DNA of 64,000 nucleotides from Wyeomyia smithii (lineage: Eukaryota > Arthropoda > Insecta > Diptera > Culicidae), in the NCBI RefSeq assembly GCF_029784165.1, contig NC_073695.1, positions 88,791,902 through 88,855,901 of the forward strand, in the 5' to 3' direction. The position numbers were made by a program, and so were the translations under genes. This document shows positions 24,460 through 36,808 of the stretch, piece by piece. Each line of letters starts with the position of its first letter. Position 1 is the stretch's first letter. The notes beneath the pieces are model-generated. The model was given only the letters and a program-made list of their open reading frames with translations. It was not told where the DNA came from and ran no database searches.

Positions 24460-25910
24460 AACATTCCCTCTAGTGTCATCTGTGCACACGTCGCTAGCCA
24501 ATCGACACCGGAAACAAATTCCGCGCATAAACTTAGCATTGGAAACCTACTTTCTATTCGTAGAACGTCGTTTTCTCTTCGCCCCATTCGGCTTAGTTAA
24601 CTGATTGTAGCAAACGACCTCATCCCCGGTGCGCCCGCGCCGTGGCGGTGCAGAAAAATGATCGCCACAAAGGAAAGCTGGAGCGCGTAACCTCATTTCC
24701 ACCTGTGCTCGCGAAGCCGATCTCGTTTCCTGTGCAATCGCAGGGCGCACCGCACCGCTCCAGTCGAAAGCGGCGTGCACCCAACCGAGACGACAACAAC
24801 AAGAACCGGGAAGAAATTAGAGCTTCGTCTACCTGTCTGTGGCACAGAGGTACATAAGTTTTTTTTTCTGTGTTGGGTGACTTATTAGAGCTTGGCAAGT
24901 TAATGAATGAACCTGTTGATCAATTCCTGATTTTGCTGATACCAGGTAGCACTTTTCCTGGAGGTTTTATCACAGGGGAAACGATAAAAAACCGTTCGAT
25001 AGTGGGGATTGGCATATGACTATCTTAATTTGACCTAAAAATAAATGATAGTCAAGTGAGAAGTGTTGCATGGATGTTGATGATTTTTTTAGGAAAAATT
25101 CCTACATTTTTTTCCTCGAGAACTTAAACGAAGCAATATTTTCCAAGCGGTTAACCATTCGAAGAATTTGACTGAGATTGGACCAGAAGCCAGCTTCTCC
25201 GCCCCTAGCAACTCCACTAGTGCGTTGCTACTGCTTCGACGCCGATTAGCACAGACTGCTGTAGCGTGAATGTAGTTCACGGAAACGAACCAACAGAACT
25301 TTTAATCGGCTACGCACCGCAACAGCAGTAACGGCTCTGCGCCCCTCCTATACACTAATTGTGTGTAAATTGTGGGTAAATAAGTGCGGTTTATCGTTTC
25401 AGCCAAATTGCGCTCGAATCAGCTGGCTCGGGTGCGAACCTTCGACCGAGCAGCCACTTGTTCGCGTTGCAGCCTACAAATCTGAGAAGCGAGGAAAAAA
25501 ACCTACAGAAGAAACAACTAACCTAGCGGACTTTCCATCCACTGAAACAAAAAAAAGTCTGAGAATTTGTTTTCATTGAGAACTGTTCAAAACCTACGGA
25601 AGAGGTGAGAGCAACGCAGGAGATTCTCCGACCCGCCGATTGTAATTGTTCCGTTTATTGCGGATTGCTATCTGTTCTGGCAGGGAGGGCGGTTCACAAT
25701 TAATAGCGGCCGGTAGCGGATGCGCAACATAGCTGGATGTTGTACGAGATTGTGGGTGGGGGTGATTCCAGCATAATTCTACGATTTTCAGGTGCTACTA
25801 AATAGAGGTGCGAGCGAGCGATTTTCCGAATGAACGGTGTTTTTTTTGTGTGTCGTGGTACGTGGACTGAAGAATGGGCTCGCGATTTGAGGTAAATTCT
25901 TTTGATCACA
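24460..25910. promoter_or_regulatory. GC-richer, repeat-free tract; possible promoter or 5' exon
   Basis: Base composition rises above the AT-rich surroundings, and I see no transposon ends between about 24600 and 25860. A donor-like AGAG/GTGAGAG occurs at 25601-25611 on the plus strand. No downstream coding exon of the same gene is recognisable in the window, so a non-coding 5' exon of a gene with a long first intron is possible but unproven. The short frames on both strands overlap and are not family members I know. Confidence 0.25.
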
Positions 25911-26559
25911 GCCGAGAATAGAAACGTTAAGCGTAATTACATTTAATAGGTTAATCTCGGATCGTTACAACGAACACCGGGTGGATATTTGAAGCGTAGA
26001 AAGTGTGCCAGCGAGGTTGAACTAATATGCTTTCTCCGGGGATCGTGTGTTCAGTTTAAAGGTGTGATGCTATCTTGATCAGTGAATTTGGAGATAATTG
26101 AGGGAGCGGGATTTTTTTTTCTGGAACGCAGCTCAAAAAAGAATAGTTTAGATGGTTATGATATCATTATACTCTTTTTTTTCTATGTCAGATTTCAGCA
26201 ATTTATTTGGCAGCAAAGTTATTGATACAGCATAATTTCAAATAATTTGCACAATGAAATAATTCAGAACTACATAGAACTGTTCGTTGTAAAACTAAAA
26301 TTGTTGCATTCGGGAGTGGTTAAATGACAGATGCGAGGATTACGATAGACTATCTTATTTTAATTGTTGGATGAAATAGTAACTTTTATCCAACAGTATT
26401 AATTGAAAATAATATGATTACTCTGAAAAGATTCAAAATGGCAAACGGATTCGATTTACCACCGATAGCTTTTGATTGCCAACATTCCAAAAACGTTCAT
26501 GTGTTGTCGGAATACGATAGCTTTTCACTGGAGAAAATGCTAGCCAAGCCTCTGCACCT

Positions 26560-27000
26560 ACCGCTACTGGTACCCGCTGCTGCTTAGTTAGGACCATCCT
26601 TGTCGCCATCCACTACTAATATGATTGGTTTGAGCAAAGACAGACTAATATACAGGCCGAAGAATGCATTCTCGGTTAACTAGGTTTAATATTCTGTCGA
26701 CCTTGTTAGGACAAGCAAGCATTTAGCGACCACTCAGAGGTCGAAATTTGCGTTTCAACAAGGCTTGACAATTTACAATAGTACTAATAATTTAATTACA
26801 ATTTTCCGTAGGATGTATAGAAGATTTTCCAATCAATTGCTGCACGGACGTGGGAAATTTGTTGAAAACTAATCGACCTATTACCATTTGAAATTGAACA
26901 TATTTTTCCCCTTTCCTTTTTTTCTTATTAGATTTTCATTTTACACCACTATGTAATCGAACCCCCTGAGAGACAAAGTTCTACTTCAAAACTGTCAAAC
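26560..27000 (-). promoter_or_regulatory. Decayed copy of the promoter-like module
   Basis: Read on the minus strand, it starts TTTGAAGTAGAACTTTG and passes through GACCTCTGAGTGGTCG, then GGCCTGTATATTAGTCTGTC at the position of the TATA region. This is the same segment order as 46844-46500 and 50583-50960. The TATA box is degraded, so it is probably an inactive fragment. Confidence 0.6.
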
Positions 27001-27463
27001 AAATCTCGTAGAAGCCGTGGCCCGTGTAGCGTAGTGCAACGAATCTGATTTGTGAGGTAGAAATTAAAAACAATAGCACACGAAGTGAGTAGCGCCTGAC
27101 GTCTCAGAAGTAAAATCAATAGCAATTTAAATTTTGATCGTTTTTAGGTAAAAGTTGATGGAAGTTAGTGAAATCAATTGAAATATTCATAGTATTATAA
27201 ATTCCAAAAGTGTGAGAGTATAAGAAACAACAGTTTTTTTTGTATTATTTGCAGGTCCATAAAAACCCAATAAAAATAGAACGACCCTCATAATCTCAAA
27301 TTGTCAAAAATTATGAAAAAATTTGCTATATTGAAAAAACACTTACTAACTTTTTTGTGTTGAGAGATAGAGGATTGGTTTATTTGGCAAGGTTGTGAAA
27401 TATACGAACATATGAAACTTTGCTGAACAAACAAGCTTCATTGGGTACTAAGTTATAAATAAA

Positions 27464-27690
27464 GGAGCTCCGTAGCCGCAAGGTTACAGAGTCTGCTTTG
27501 GTAAGCGGGTGGTCGTGGGTTCGAATTTCAGTAGAATCAGGCCATTTGGTTGTCGAAGGATTTTAGCATGGGTTCATTCCCAGGCTCCCCACCACGTACC
27601 CTTCCTTCAATCTGAATTCTACAGTACCTCTGTTGACTCTCCTTCTAACAAAAATAAGTCCCTATTATAATAAAACTGGTGTGAGTAACA
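27464..27690 (+). mobile_element. tRNA-derived SINE, family C
   Basis: tRNA-like head starting GGAGCTCCGTAGCCGCAAGG, with a B-box GGGTTCGAATTTC near 27518. It ends in an A/T-rich tail near 27690. The cloverleaf is too diverged for a functional tRNA, and the sequence continues well beyond tRNA length. The target duplication is uncertain. It interrupts a repeat of which 27330-27460 and 27935-28010 are the two sides. Confidence 0.6.
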
Positions 27691-28017
27691 TATGAAAGTT
27701 CTCTCCAGGGAATTGTAATTGGGCGATATTGTTAGGATGGATAGATACTCGTAATAGCTTGAAACGGAAAGGTACAACTTACACACAAGCATGGATGTGA
27801 ATGATAAGCGTATCACTTACTTCAATAGTGATACTGGCAAAAATCTGAAGTGCGGAGTACAGAAAACACCTGGGCAATATCACAATAGATCTAATCTCTG
27901 GTCGCAGTGATGAGTCCACACGGAAAAAAAAGTTATAAAATATATTATATGGAAGTTACCTCAAATATTTTTTGTACTCAACTTTTTATTAGTTCTTTTT
28001 TACAAGGAAATGTTACT

Positions 28018-28250
28018 TGGAGGATCTCACAGATGGTCTCGAGGTACGATGCTGACCTAATAAGCCAGTCGTCGTAGGTTCGAGTCTCGACTCGGGAAAG
28101 ACTGTTAGTGTTAGTAGGATCGTAGCGCTAGCCCCGCAATTGTCCTGTACAATAAACACTCGGCTGCGAAGTCTGTGTAAAAATAAACAGAAGGTCAAGT
28201 TCCATACACCAGCGCCTCAAGGTCAAGCCTCATACACCAGCGAAAAAAAA
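28018..28250 (+). mobile_element. tRNA-derived SINE, family B, copy 2
   Basis: Plus-strand copy of the SINE at 3637-3849, with head GATGGTCTCGAGGTACGATG, B-box GGTTCGAGTCTCG near 28077 and the shared body GCGCTAGCCCCGCAATTGTCC. The 3' part contains a short repeated TCATACACCAGCG-type segment (28204-28240). Confidence 0.75.
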
Positions 28251-28544
28251 ATGTATTGTAGCGATAAGGTCACCAGGCGGCGCTAGTATACAAGTGATTT
28301 ATAATGCGATTCTCTTTGATCAATTTTGTTCTCGCTTGGACGTGTCTGTGGTTACAGCATGTTGTAGCTTATTTGTTCTATAACTTTAAGAATAGGGTAA
28401 AAGGGGTAGGTGGAATCATAGTGTTAATATTTTTATTTAAAATTTAGCTCGAATACTACAAACTGCTGCAGGCTCCATTTGTCCGAATTCACCCATATTA
28501 GAGTACGGTAAGCAAATGTTACTGTAGGTTTTGATACATTAAAA

Positions 28545-29060
28545 ATACTAACTTTCTTGTGTTAGGAGATAAAGTAATGGTTCATTTGGCATTTTAAAAC
28601 ATGTAAAAAGTGAAACTTTGCTTATTAACTTTGCCCAATGAAGATAGGGTACAGAGTTACAGATTATTTAATATGAAAGTTACTTAAAATTTAGTTTTAT
28701 GTACTTAACTTTTGTTAGTTGGATTTAACAAGAAAACGTTGTTCTAAAGAAGCATTCGGGCATACAAAACACACGTTTTTGTTGAAGACCAAATATCTTC
28801 AGGACTTTTCCTTACAAATTTATAGCATATTTTAGCTTATTAAATGCAATTAACAAAAGTTAAGTACAAAAAAACTAAATTTTAAGCTACTTTTATAAAA
28901 AAACGCTGCAACTCTGTATTCAATGAAGATGATATTTTTGTTTGCTCAGCTATGTTTCATATTTATTTATCTTCTACAATTTTGCCAAAGAAATCATTCC
29001 TTTATTTCTTAACACAAAAAAGTGTTTTTGTTTTATTTTTAATATATGTAACTTTTATAA
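28545..29060. repeat. Large inverted repeat (foldback element)
   Basis: The segment 28545-28730 (CTAACTTTCTTGTGTTAGG through ACTTAACTTTTGTTAG) is repeated in inverted form at about 28850-29030. Related sequence in direct orientation occurs at 27335-27470 and 27940-28010. The 90-aa frame on it (28952-29224) runs into the next MITE and is not a gene. Confidence 0.6.
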
Positions 29061-29111
29061 TTTTCGACAATTTGATATTAGGCGCGTCATTCATACAAAT
29101 AATTGACCCGA

Positions 29112-29262
29112 AGAAACCATTAGGTGGTGGGAGGTGGTATGGAATCAAGTTCCACTTTTTGCGTTATTTAATAAAAAAAAAGTGTAGTGATTTTGTATTA
29201 AGTAAGACAAAAAGTGGAACTTAATACCATAGCGCCTCTCACTTTAATCCTGGTTTAATGGT
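29112..29262. mobile_element. Foldback MITE
   Basis: Two inverted arms: AAGTTCCACTTTTTG near 29148 and CAAAAAGTGGAACTT near 29208, with outer ends AAACCATTA and TAATGGTTT. About 150 bp and non-coding. Confidence 0.7.
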
Positions 29263-29346
29263 TTTTAAAGAAAATCCTCACTTTGCTCGAGCAAACTGGT
29301 CCTTCTTGTGTGTTTTTTCCCATGTGAACATCAGAACCTAACAAAA

Positions 29347-29563
29347 TCATTTTCAATTGAAAATCGTCAGGCGATAGTGACACTGTTAACGTACGTTTTT
29401 AATTTAAAATCATTTGTTTCATTTGTTAGCACTTTGTAAATCACACGAAAACTACCCGAATACTGTTTCATTGAAAATTGCAGCTGAAAGGCTCTAAAAT
29501 GAAAAAAAAAAATCATCGCGCGTCACGATCACCTGACAATTCTCATTTGAAAATGACGTTGAG
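29347..29563. mobile_element. Short TIR element
   Basis: The left arm TCATTTTCAATTGAAAATCG continuing to GATAGTGAC (29350-29383), and a right arm near 29522-29560 containing GTCACGATCACCTGACAATT, are inverted copies. No coding content. Target duplication not determined. Confidence 0.55.
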
Positions 29564-29576
29564 CGCTGCATCCGTA

Positions 29577-29692
29577 AAGCGGACATTACACGAAGCAAAT
29601 ATTTGCTGTTTTTCTTAAGAATTTTATTTGCACAAAATAAAATCCGTACCAAAACTAGCAAATATTTGCTTCGTCTAATACCTGCTTAAGTA
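29577..29692. mobile_element. Small MITE with AGCAAATATTTGCT arms
   Basis: Inverted ends around GAAGCAAATATTTGCTG (about 29599) and CTAGCAAATATTTGCTTCG (about 29657). Related sequence occurs at 512-690, just outside the nested transposon. Confidence 0.6.
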
Positions 29693-29977
29693 TATTTTTA
29701 TTTAAGATTCGGGCCACAGCGACCATTGTTTTGATGTTATAGCTTTTTAACCCTTTTTGTGAATTTTTGTGTCGCCAGGCAAAGATTACTTCTTTAGAGA
29801 CTTGAATGAGTTTTCTCGTAAGCCAATGTACAAGCGACAAACCCGGCGGCCTTTTAAATATTTCTGCATACTAAGCTAAACCTATAATCTTTTTAGGGCA
29901 ACTTACTTGAGCATAAGGGTAACATTAGCGAAAGCTTATGTCGGTGTTATTATCAATTAAACTCTTCAGTTATATAC

Positions 29978-30125
29978 CGTCAGGTTTTTTACACGGTTTT
30001 TTTACACGGGTTACTTTTGTTATTGAATATCTCAAAAATGATACCAGATATCGGTTTTTACGCGGTTCCAACGTTTACGTTACGTTTACGTTTGGAACGT
30101 ATCCCCCGCGAAAAAAATCTGACTT
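29978..30125. mobile_element. Diverged Tc1/mariner MITE (CAGTCAGGTTTTTT family)
   Basis: The left end ACCGTCAGGTTTTTTACACG and the right end AAAAAAATCTGACTTTG are diverged versions of the ends of the element at 48843-49138. The internal CCGCG arrays are mostly lost. Confidence 0.5.
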
Positions 30126-30129
30126 TGAT

Positions 30130-33100
30130 TAAGTCAGTGCGGATATCATATGCGGTTTAAGCATGATGATTTTATGTGATAATTCAATGAAATTTGCAAT
30201 TGCATTAATCGGACATTTTCATGTCTATTACATGTATTTGAAAGAGAACTGCAATTAGAACCCGCTGCAAACGCGCAGTGATGTGATGTTCATCACAATT
30301 TATTTATACTGTGCATAACCTGTGGTACATACGAAACTAATCCGATTTTGAACATAAAATTTCGACACGTTATTCTAACAATGCCGAATCCGTTTTGAGA
30401 AATTCACAAAACTTCATTAGAAAGTATGTAACGTCTTAAAAAGCGACGGTTATAGTTTGACATCACAGCAAAATGCAAACTTCATACCCATGTCTGCTAG
30501 CAGCCAACGTCTGCATGAACAAAAATTTCCCCCAGTCGCACATCGGCAATGTGCAACACAGTTGCATTCTTGGTATCTATTTCCAGCATGAGAATAACTT
30601 GATTAACTTTCTTCCAAGCCGCAACACGATACGATACGTTTCACATTGTTGCGTTTATGAAAGCTTTATTGGCCCGGATCCGCTGGATGCCAAAACGTAA
30701 TTATGTTTATTTTACGTACATTCGTATTGCGAAACTAGGGCAGACTGTGAAAATTGAAATAAAGGCGGAAGTATTTAGAATATAGCTCCTGGATGAAAAT
30801 TGGAATAGAAAATTAGCTCGCAAAAATTTGGGAAAAACTTCACCTATCGATTAAGACATTAGTGTCTAAGATTTAGTGAAAGTAACATTGCATGCAACTA
30901 AAACGGCACATGACACGTACGATTCTATACCATCCTATTTTCAACTATAAAAACGAGCTGGTGATTGGTTGACTGCTACGAAATTAAACAAAAAAGTTTG
31001 TTTTTCAACTCAACTTTTTAACAATTTGCCATTTAAAAACTATGCCAATTATGATTTTACAAGTTTGGGGCAACCTTAACCTTTCGATCACGACTTTAAA
31101 ATCCGTTAGGGGGTAGTAACATAGGACACATTTTCGTTACACACAGCATGCCACCATACTAAAGTAAGACGTAGTCCCACGTCTAAAATTGTTCGGAAAC
31201 TTTGCTGCAGAACAGATTTCTGTCAACACCAATACTAGTTTCACAATTCTTAAGGGGCTACGGGGCGGGAAGTGGATACTGAAATACTGAAAAAAAAAGA
31301 GTCATACTTTGCGTCATTCATTCCGTCAATTGAAATAGTCATCAGTTTGATGATAGAAGTCGATACAAATTTGATGATAGTAGCCGAAAGTAATGAAATC
31401 TGTTACTGCGCGAACTATTTAGTTTCATTTTACCTAAAATATTATTCTGACTCAACTAAATGACCCAACGTTCTTTTTTTTGGAGTAAATATGTTTTCCT
31501 AATATTTGAAAACACACTTTTAGTAGCGATAGATGGTTAGTTGAATACTTGAAGTGAATTACAAATATGATTGAACTTTCTGTTCCATAGCTTTAATTAT
31601 AGTATTTTTGATCTAAAGAAAAAAAATAAGATTTTTTTTTATCGACACCATCTTCAAAATCTGTCGTAAACATTCCCAAACTTTTTAGATTATCCAACTA
31701 TCGACAGTTTATCAGACCCCATTTATTGTTTCTAACACCAAGATGAAGATTTTTTGTTCATAAATTTCTATAAAAAAAGTCATTCAATGCCGCAATAAAA
31801 GTTCCGATACACTGCCTGCTTCAATTATTATTTATTTTAAGTTACTGCCGTCCTTATAAATTTTATTGATTTACAACATCTATCGTTGCTTTAAAAATAT
31901 ACTACCTTAGCCAATAGAAGACAAATCGTGAAAACTGCAAGTGCCTTTAATTTTTTGCCAATACACTTCTCTAATGATAAATTGAACATAGATCCGTTGT
32001 TGTCCACAATCAAATAATAATGCTCGACTCAATGGGATGGTATTAATTGGCAACAACAAAATATGAAAATCAAAAACAAATAACTAACGTCGTTTGCTCC
32101 TTACCCTCTCTATCCTATGCGAGCAGTTTCATGATCTTTCGTTGAACCCTCCTATTTTCATCGAGTTTCAAGAACAACCCCAAAGTATTGAATTGAGCCT
32201 CTCATAACCAGTAACTCATAAACAAAAAGTAAATTATCCTTTTCCAACGGTTTAATTTGTTTTATTTTATCATTTCTGAGTAGCACATTTGTATTAAAAT
32301 ATTACCGCTATATTATCCTTTTTGCTTTAGATTTTATATTATTGATAGTGAATTTCATAGAATGCAAATATTCCACAATTGGACATTAGCAATTATACGA
32401 GCTCTGTGTTCATCTGGTTTCTTTTCCTTTTATTTTCGTTTAGTTGCTGCCGAATATATTCTCTTGATCAGCTAATTTAGATTTCTAGTCTTGAAAGCTA
32501 TCGTAAACTTTAAATCACCTCCAAGAACAGGTTGTTAACTGTCCTTATAAAATAACGCTACAGGAATAGAGAGACGATTTGCAGCGAAAATTACTCTGAA
32601 ACCTGGCGTCCTTGCCAATATGTTTGCTTTTATGAGCGAAAATCACAGTCATTTCCTCAGCCGCCTTATTATTATCTGCTTCTTAAAGAGCTTCTGAAAC
32701 TTCCCCGTGTTAAGTACAAATTTATACTGTAGTTGTGCCAAAGGTGTTAAAAGTAAAACTGTTTTCCCCTGAAATTGAAAAAAACTCTCAACAGTCTCGC
32801 TCGTCTCTCGTTTGTGCTGAAAACTAACAACTTGTAAAATCTATATATACCAGATGGTCGAGTTCCGAAAACAAATCGTATCCCCAAAGCTTTTCTGTTG
32901 GATTTTTTCGAAAGTATCTAAAAGTATTAATCTTTAACTTATTGCTAAGTCACTGACCCGAATGTACGGTACTCTAGATTAGAGAGCAAACCAAATACCC
33001 AGTGCTAGGTGTTAATCGCTTCGAATTCCTTGTGTTAAACTAATGACTAACTTCATTCGTACAGCGCGACCTGTCATTCTCCTAACCCATAATTTGACTG

Positions 33101-33470
33101 CCACTAAAAATAAGTTTTACGTGAACGAACGCAAAAAACTGGTTCGCAGTCTAAATGTTCATGACTGACGCATGACCAGCCATAAGGTGGGACCTCAGCA
33201 TCCAGTCTCGATAACTGGCATGGTCTATGTATTAAATATATTTTTTACACTGACATAAGGCATAAGCGCGGGTACAAATCTGAGTGAAAAAAAGCTGGCC
33301 ATATAACATAGCAAGTTGAACAAGTAAACGGAGTCTACGTAGTACCGGCTGGCTGCATGCGAGAAAAAGACATGACACAAATACAGCGCAAATTTCTTTG
33401 CACCGACAGGGTCTTTATTGGTTTACACTGGGAGATAAAGAGGAAAAAACAGAGGTTGCAAAAGTTGATA
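30130..33470. other. Gene-free AT-rich interval
   Basis: No recognisable gene. Short frames at 30473-30700 (75 aa) and 31272-31463 (63 aa) match nothing I know. At 31153-31168 the palindrome-like GACGTAGTCCCACGTC matches the termini of the transposon at 677, so a remnant end is likely there. Confidence 0.45.
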
Positions 33471-33475
33471 CTTAC

Positions 33476-33575
33476 TCTCAGGCCGTTTTTTGCGAAAAGT
33501 TACGTAATCCACCAAAGGTTCGATAGCCGATATGCCACCGAGCTGAAGGTTGATGTCGATCGAGTCCGAAACTAG
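33476..33575 (-). CDS. Possible isolated exon, protein not recognised
   Basis: On the minus strand, an acceptor-like TCTGTTCAG is followed by an open frame reading DSIDINLQLGGISAIEPLVD and then YVTFRKKRPE. It stops at a strong donor GAGA/GTAAGTA (33475-33469). The amino acid mix and the good donor look exon-like, but I see no partner exon. The frame is also open for 27 bp upstream of the proposed acceptor, to a TAG. It could be a 5' exon of a gene whose other exons lie far away, or chance. Confidence 0.3.
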
Positions 33576-33879
33576 CTGAACAGACGAGTTATTCGCTCGA
33601 TAACTTCCTTGAAACTATTCTAGTGACAGGGTAAACAAAAACCAATTCTTCCCCGACACTAATTAACGATTGGATAGAAGAAAAAAACACTTCCAATCAC
33701 AACTTCACGCTTGGTTATCCAATCCACTTAACTATGCCAATTTTCATTCTTTCATTCCACTAAAAAAATATTTTAAGCATTAGCCCTTCTTGGAAGGCCT
33801 ATATTTTGTTAGATTTCGCTACGAAATCCACCAAAATGACCAACACATCTCAGGTGAGACTACACAGACAGAACTTCTT

Positions 33880-34905
33880 AGAGAAGAATAAACTGAATTT
33901 GCACATCAACGAGGAAAAAACCAACAATATGTCTGGGAGAAAAAGCACAACAAATTAAGCAAGAAAAAAAACGCGAATCCAGCTCGAAGTGGACCACCAG
34001 ATGGTGAAGATGGGTGGCCAGTCAGGCCGCACTATTGGACAGCAGCAATGAACGGAAAGAAAAACACTCGCGAATCTACCTACAGCTATAACAGCGATCA
34101 CCACGCAGCACACACGAAGCAGGTCGAAGCGCGAAACGTACTGACTGCGCTCGAGCAAGCAACCAGTTGAGCGAGCGGTGACTTCAACTCCGCCACAGAC
34201 AGGAATACCTTGAATCTCCCATGTTGGGTTGTGTTTCCTCTGTGCTGTGCCGCTTCCACACTTCAGCCGCAGCACTCGAAGTCGCCGCTGATCGACGGAA
34301 CAGGTTTTTTGTTGGTGTGAGGTTGATGCGATGGCTACCGCGCGCTAGGTTTGAGTAGTGAGGTAGAAGAAAATGATTATGATGATGATGGCAATGATGG
34401 CAGCGACGGCTGAGAGAGCCACTCTGGTATAAGTTTTTTGTAATGACGGTGATGTATTGGTTTGCTGTATGAAAATGAATAGTGATGCTCGAATTGTCGC
34501 CCTATGATACGAATGACAGTATTTTTTATATTGCATCATTATTATTTTTATGATTCGAACCAACAAACGGTTTAATCGCACTATGTACGTCGAAAACATG
34601 TTACAAATATTCAACACTAGAACACGTGATAAATATTTCTTGAAACTCGTCTCCTCCGTATCATACTATCACAAACCTGCAGTGGACGACACAACACAAT
34701 CATGACAAAGGTCATTTCAATATGGCGCCGGATCCACTACTACATCAAAACACCCGATATCAACGATACAAGCATACAGCAATCGTGACATAAATACGGC
34801 ACCGGAGTGCATCGAAATGCACAACACAAACAGTAGAACGCAAATGCATTCCTCGCTGATGGATATAGCGATCATCGATGATCGTCGTCGCTGCTGCGGC
34901 TGCTG
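33880..34905. promoter_or_regulatory. GC-richer tract, possible promoter region
   Basis: Composition is richer in G and C than its neighbours at 33960-34350, with no transposon ends and with trinucleotide-like GATGAT/GGCAGC stretches at 34375-34410. It lies upstream (in the minus sense) of the possible exon at 33476. The 106-aa minus frame here (33955-34275) is not convincing protein. A role as promoter or 5' UTR is inference only. Confidence 0.2.
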
Positions 34906-34914
34906 ATCATATTA

Positions 34915-36285
34915 GGGTAAATGACCCAATAGTGGAGGAGCTATGCACGAGTTATGCATGTTTAGCCATGTTTTGGCTAAGAAAAACGAATCTAGATGGT
35001 CCGTTTCACTATTTTCTGTTGAAATGGGTTCTATTTGATAATTTTGCACCTTAAAATTGACTTTGAACCCGCTTTGAGGGTTTAAATTAACTAAAATAAG
35101 TTGCACGGTTTTGTTCCAATAGTTGCGGTAGAGTTCCTATAGTTGTGAATGGGTGTTCCTGTAGTTGCGGTACATAAAACATTCGTGTTTGCTTGGTTAA
35201 ATGAAGGTATTTGCCTTGCTTGAAGTGGTTTTTGATTGTTTTACTATTTATCATATTGTTTTTAATAGGTTGACAAGTCGGTTTGCAAGTAAATACAAAA
35301 ATGCACGAGGTTAACTAAGAGACGGATTTTGCGCCAATTTGGTCAGATGTTGGCAAAATTCAGTGAGGGTATGAAGGTTTTATTAAAATAAAACAAATTT
35401 TGCATACTTTTTATAAAATGTCTATAGACTAACATTTGAAAAGGGCTGAAATTGGCTGAAGAGAAAGACCGTTGGCGCTCATTTTGAAATATTCAGAAGA
35501 ATTTTTTTTTCACAAATGGTGACTTCTCAACATTGGAAGTTAGAGTCTATTACCTCTGCTTCGTACCATGTTTGCGCTTACATTTTTGACGTTAGTGTTT
35601 ACTAAAAGAGCGATTAAAGCTGTGAAAGGCTCATAAATGCATAATACAGCATTTTAGGGGTGAGAGCGATAGCTTTTGTGGCCGATCATGTATGAAGTAT
35701 CGGTAAATACACGGTGGCAGGGGAAGGTGGGGTTCTAAAATTGAATAGTAATAAGTTACATCATTTAGGTATGTCCCCTAGTACCTGCTTGTCCATAATA
35801 TACACAAGTAGTCCCACATACATATGTTCTGATAAACGTAAATCAGAATTGCGAAACATACCGCAACTATAAGAGCATAGTGTATCCTGTGATCCAATAG
35901 TGGAGGAAGTAATTTATAAATAATATGATCATCTATTAACGAACTTCACCTGTGCAACAGTTTCCATAATGAACTGTTATCTGGAAAAATAATTATATGA
36001 GTGATAATCGTACTAGAACCACACACATATCTTAAAACAATCGTGGACAAAATAAGAAAATGGGTAGTGAGTGGTGCCTTCCGGGTAAGTTTTTGAAAAA
36101 TACAGTATTCTTCAGTAATTTGGATATTTTCAGTATATATTGTTGTAGTAACATATGTACTTATGTTTAATCTATTATTTCTTCAACATGTAGCATAAGC
36201 AATTCGGTTCTAATTAGTTTAAACGATGAATTTAAAAGCGATGCCGCAACTATTGGTGCTACCACAACTATTGGATCATCTACTC
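34915..36285. mobile_element. Non-autonomous TIR transposon (CCAATAGT family)
   Basis: Inverted ends GGGTAAATGACCCAATAGT and ACTATTGGATCATCTACTC, flanked by TA on both sides (34913-34914 and 36286-36287). Several CAATAGTTG/CTATAGTTG repeats sit inside both ends (35118-35170 and 35868-35900). No transposase frame. TA target suggests Tc1/mariner; superfamily not certain. Confidence 0.7.
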
Positions 36286-36808
36286 TAACATCGGCCGTTC
36301 ATGACCGTACCGCCGCAGACGAGGTGAAACGAATTGCACAGAGAAACAAATAAAAGAACAGCGAGAATAAATACGTAGAACAGAACCCATGTTGGAACGC
36401 GAGACGACACTCTTCGTTGGAGCATTATGAAGTCAACCGACACGCCACGAACGACACCACATTAGCATGGCATTGTCGGATGTTTTACCAGGAAATTAAA
36501 GGTGCATTCTTCGTGAAAAGTTATTTGTCTGGGCGGAGACATAGCAGCAACGAAGCAAACTGAACAATCAAGCTCTAGTGCATATATGGAAAATCTATAT
36601 TTAGACAAACTTTCTAGTAGTAAATACTTGAAACCCTATTGCATGTAAAATACTATCTAAAGTATCAGTCTACATTCTAAAGTATCAGTCTACAAACGTT
36701 ACGATGCATTAATAGCAGCTACAAGTACCAGTGACCCTAACAATCGTTAAAACACTCATAAAACCTAGGGTACTGATACAATCTAGAGAAGTACAGGGCA
36801 CATTCCTT

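Noticed and set aside
30473..30700. 75-aa plus frame as a gene
   Set aside because: No homology recognised, no splice partner, AT-rich surroundings.
33955..34275. 106-aa minus-strand frame
   Set aside because: It lies in a GC-richer tract where stops are rarer; composition does not look like protein and no family is recognised.
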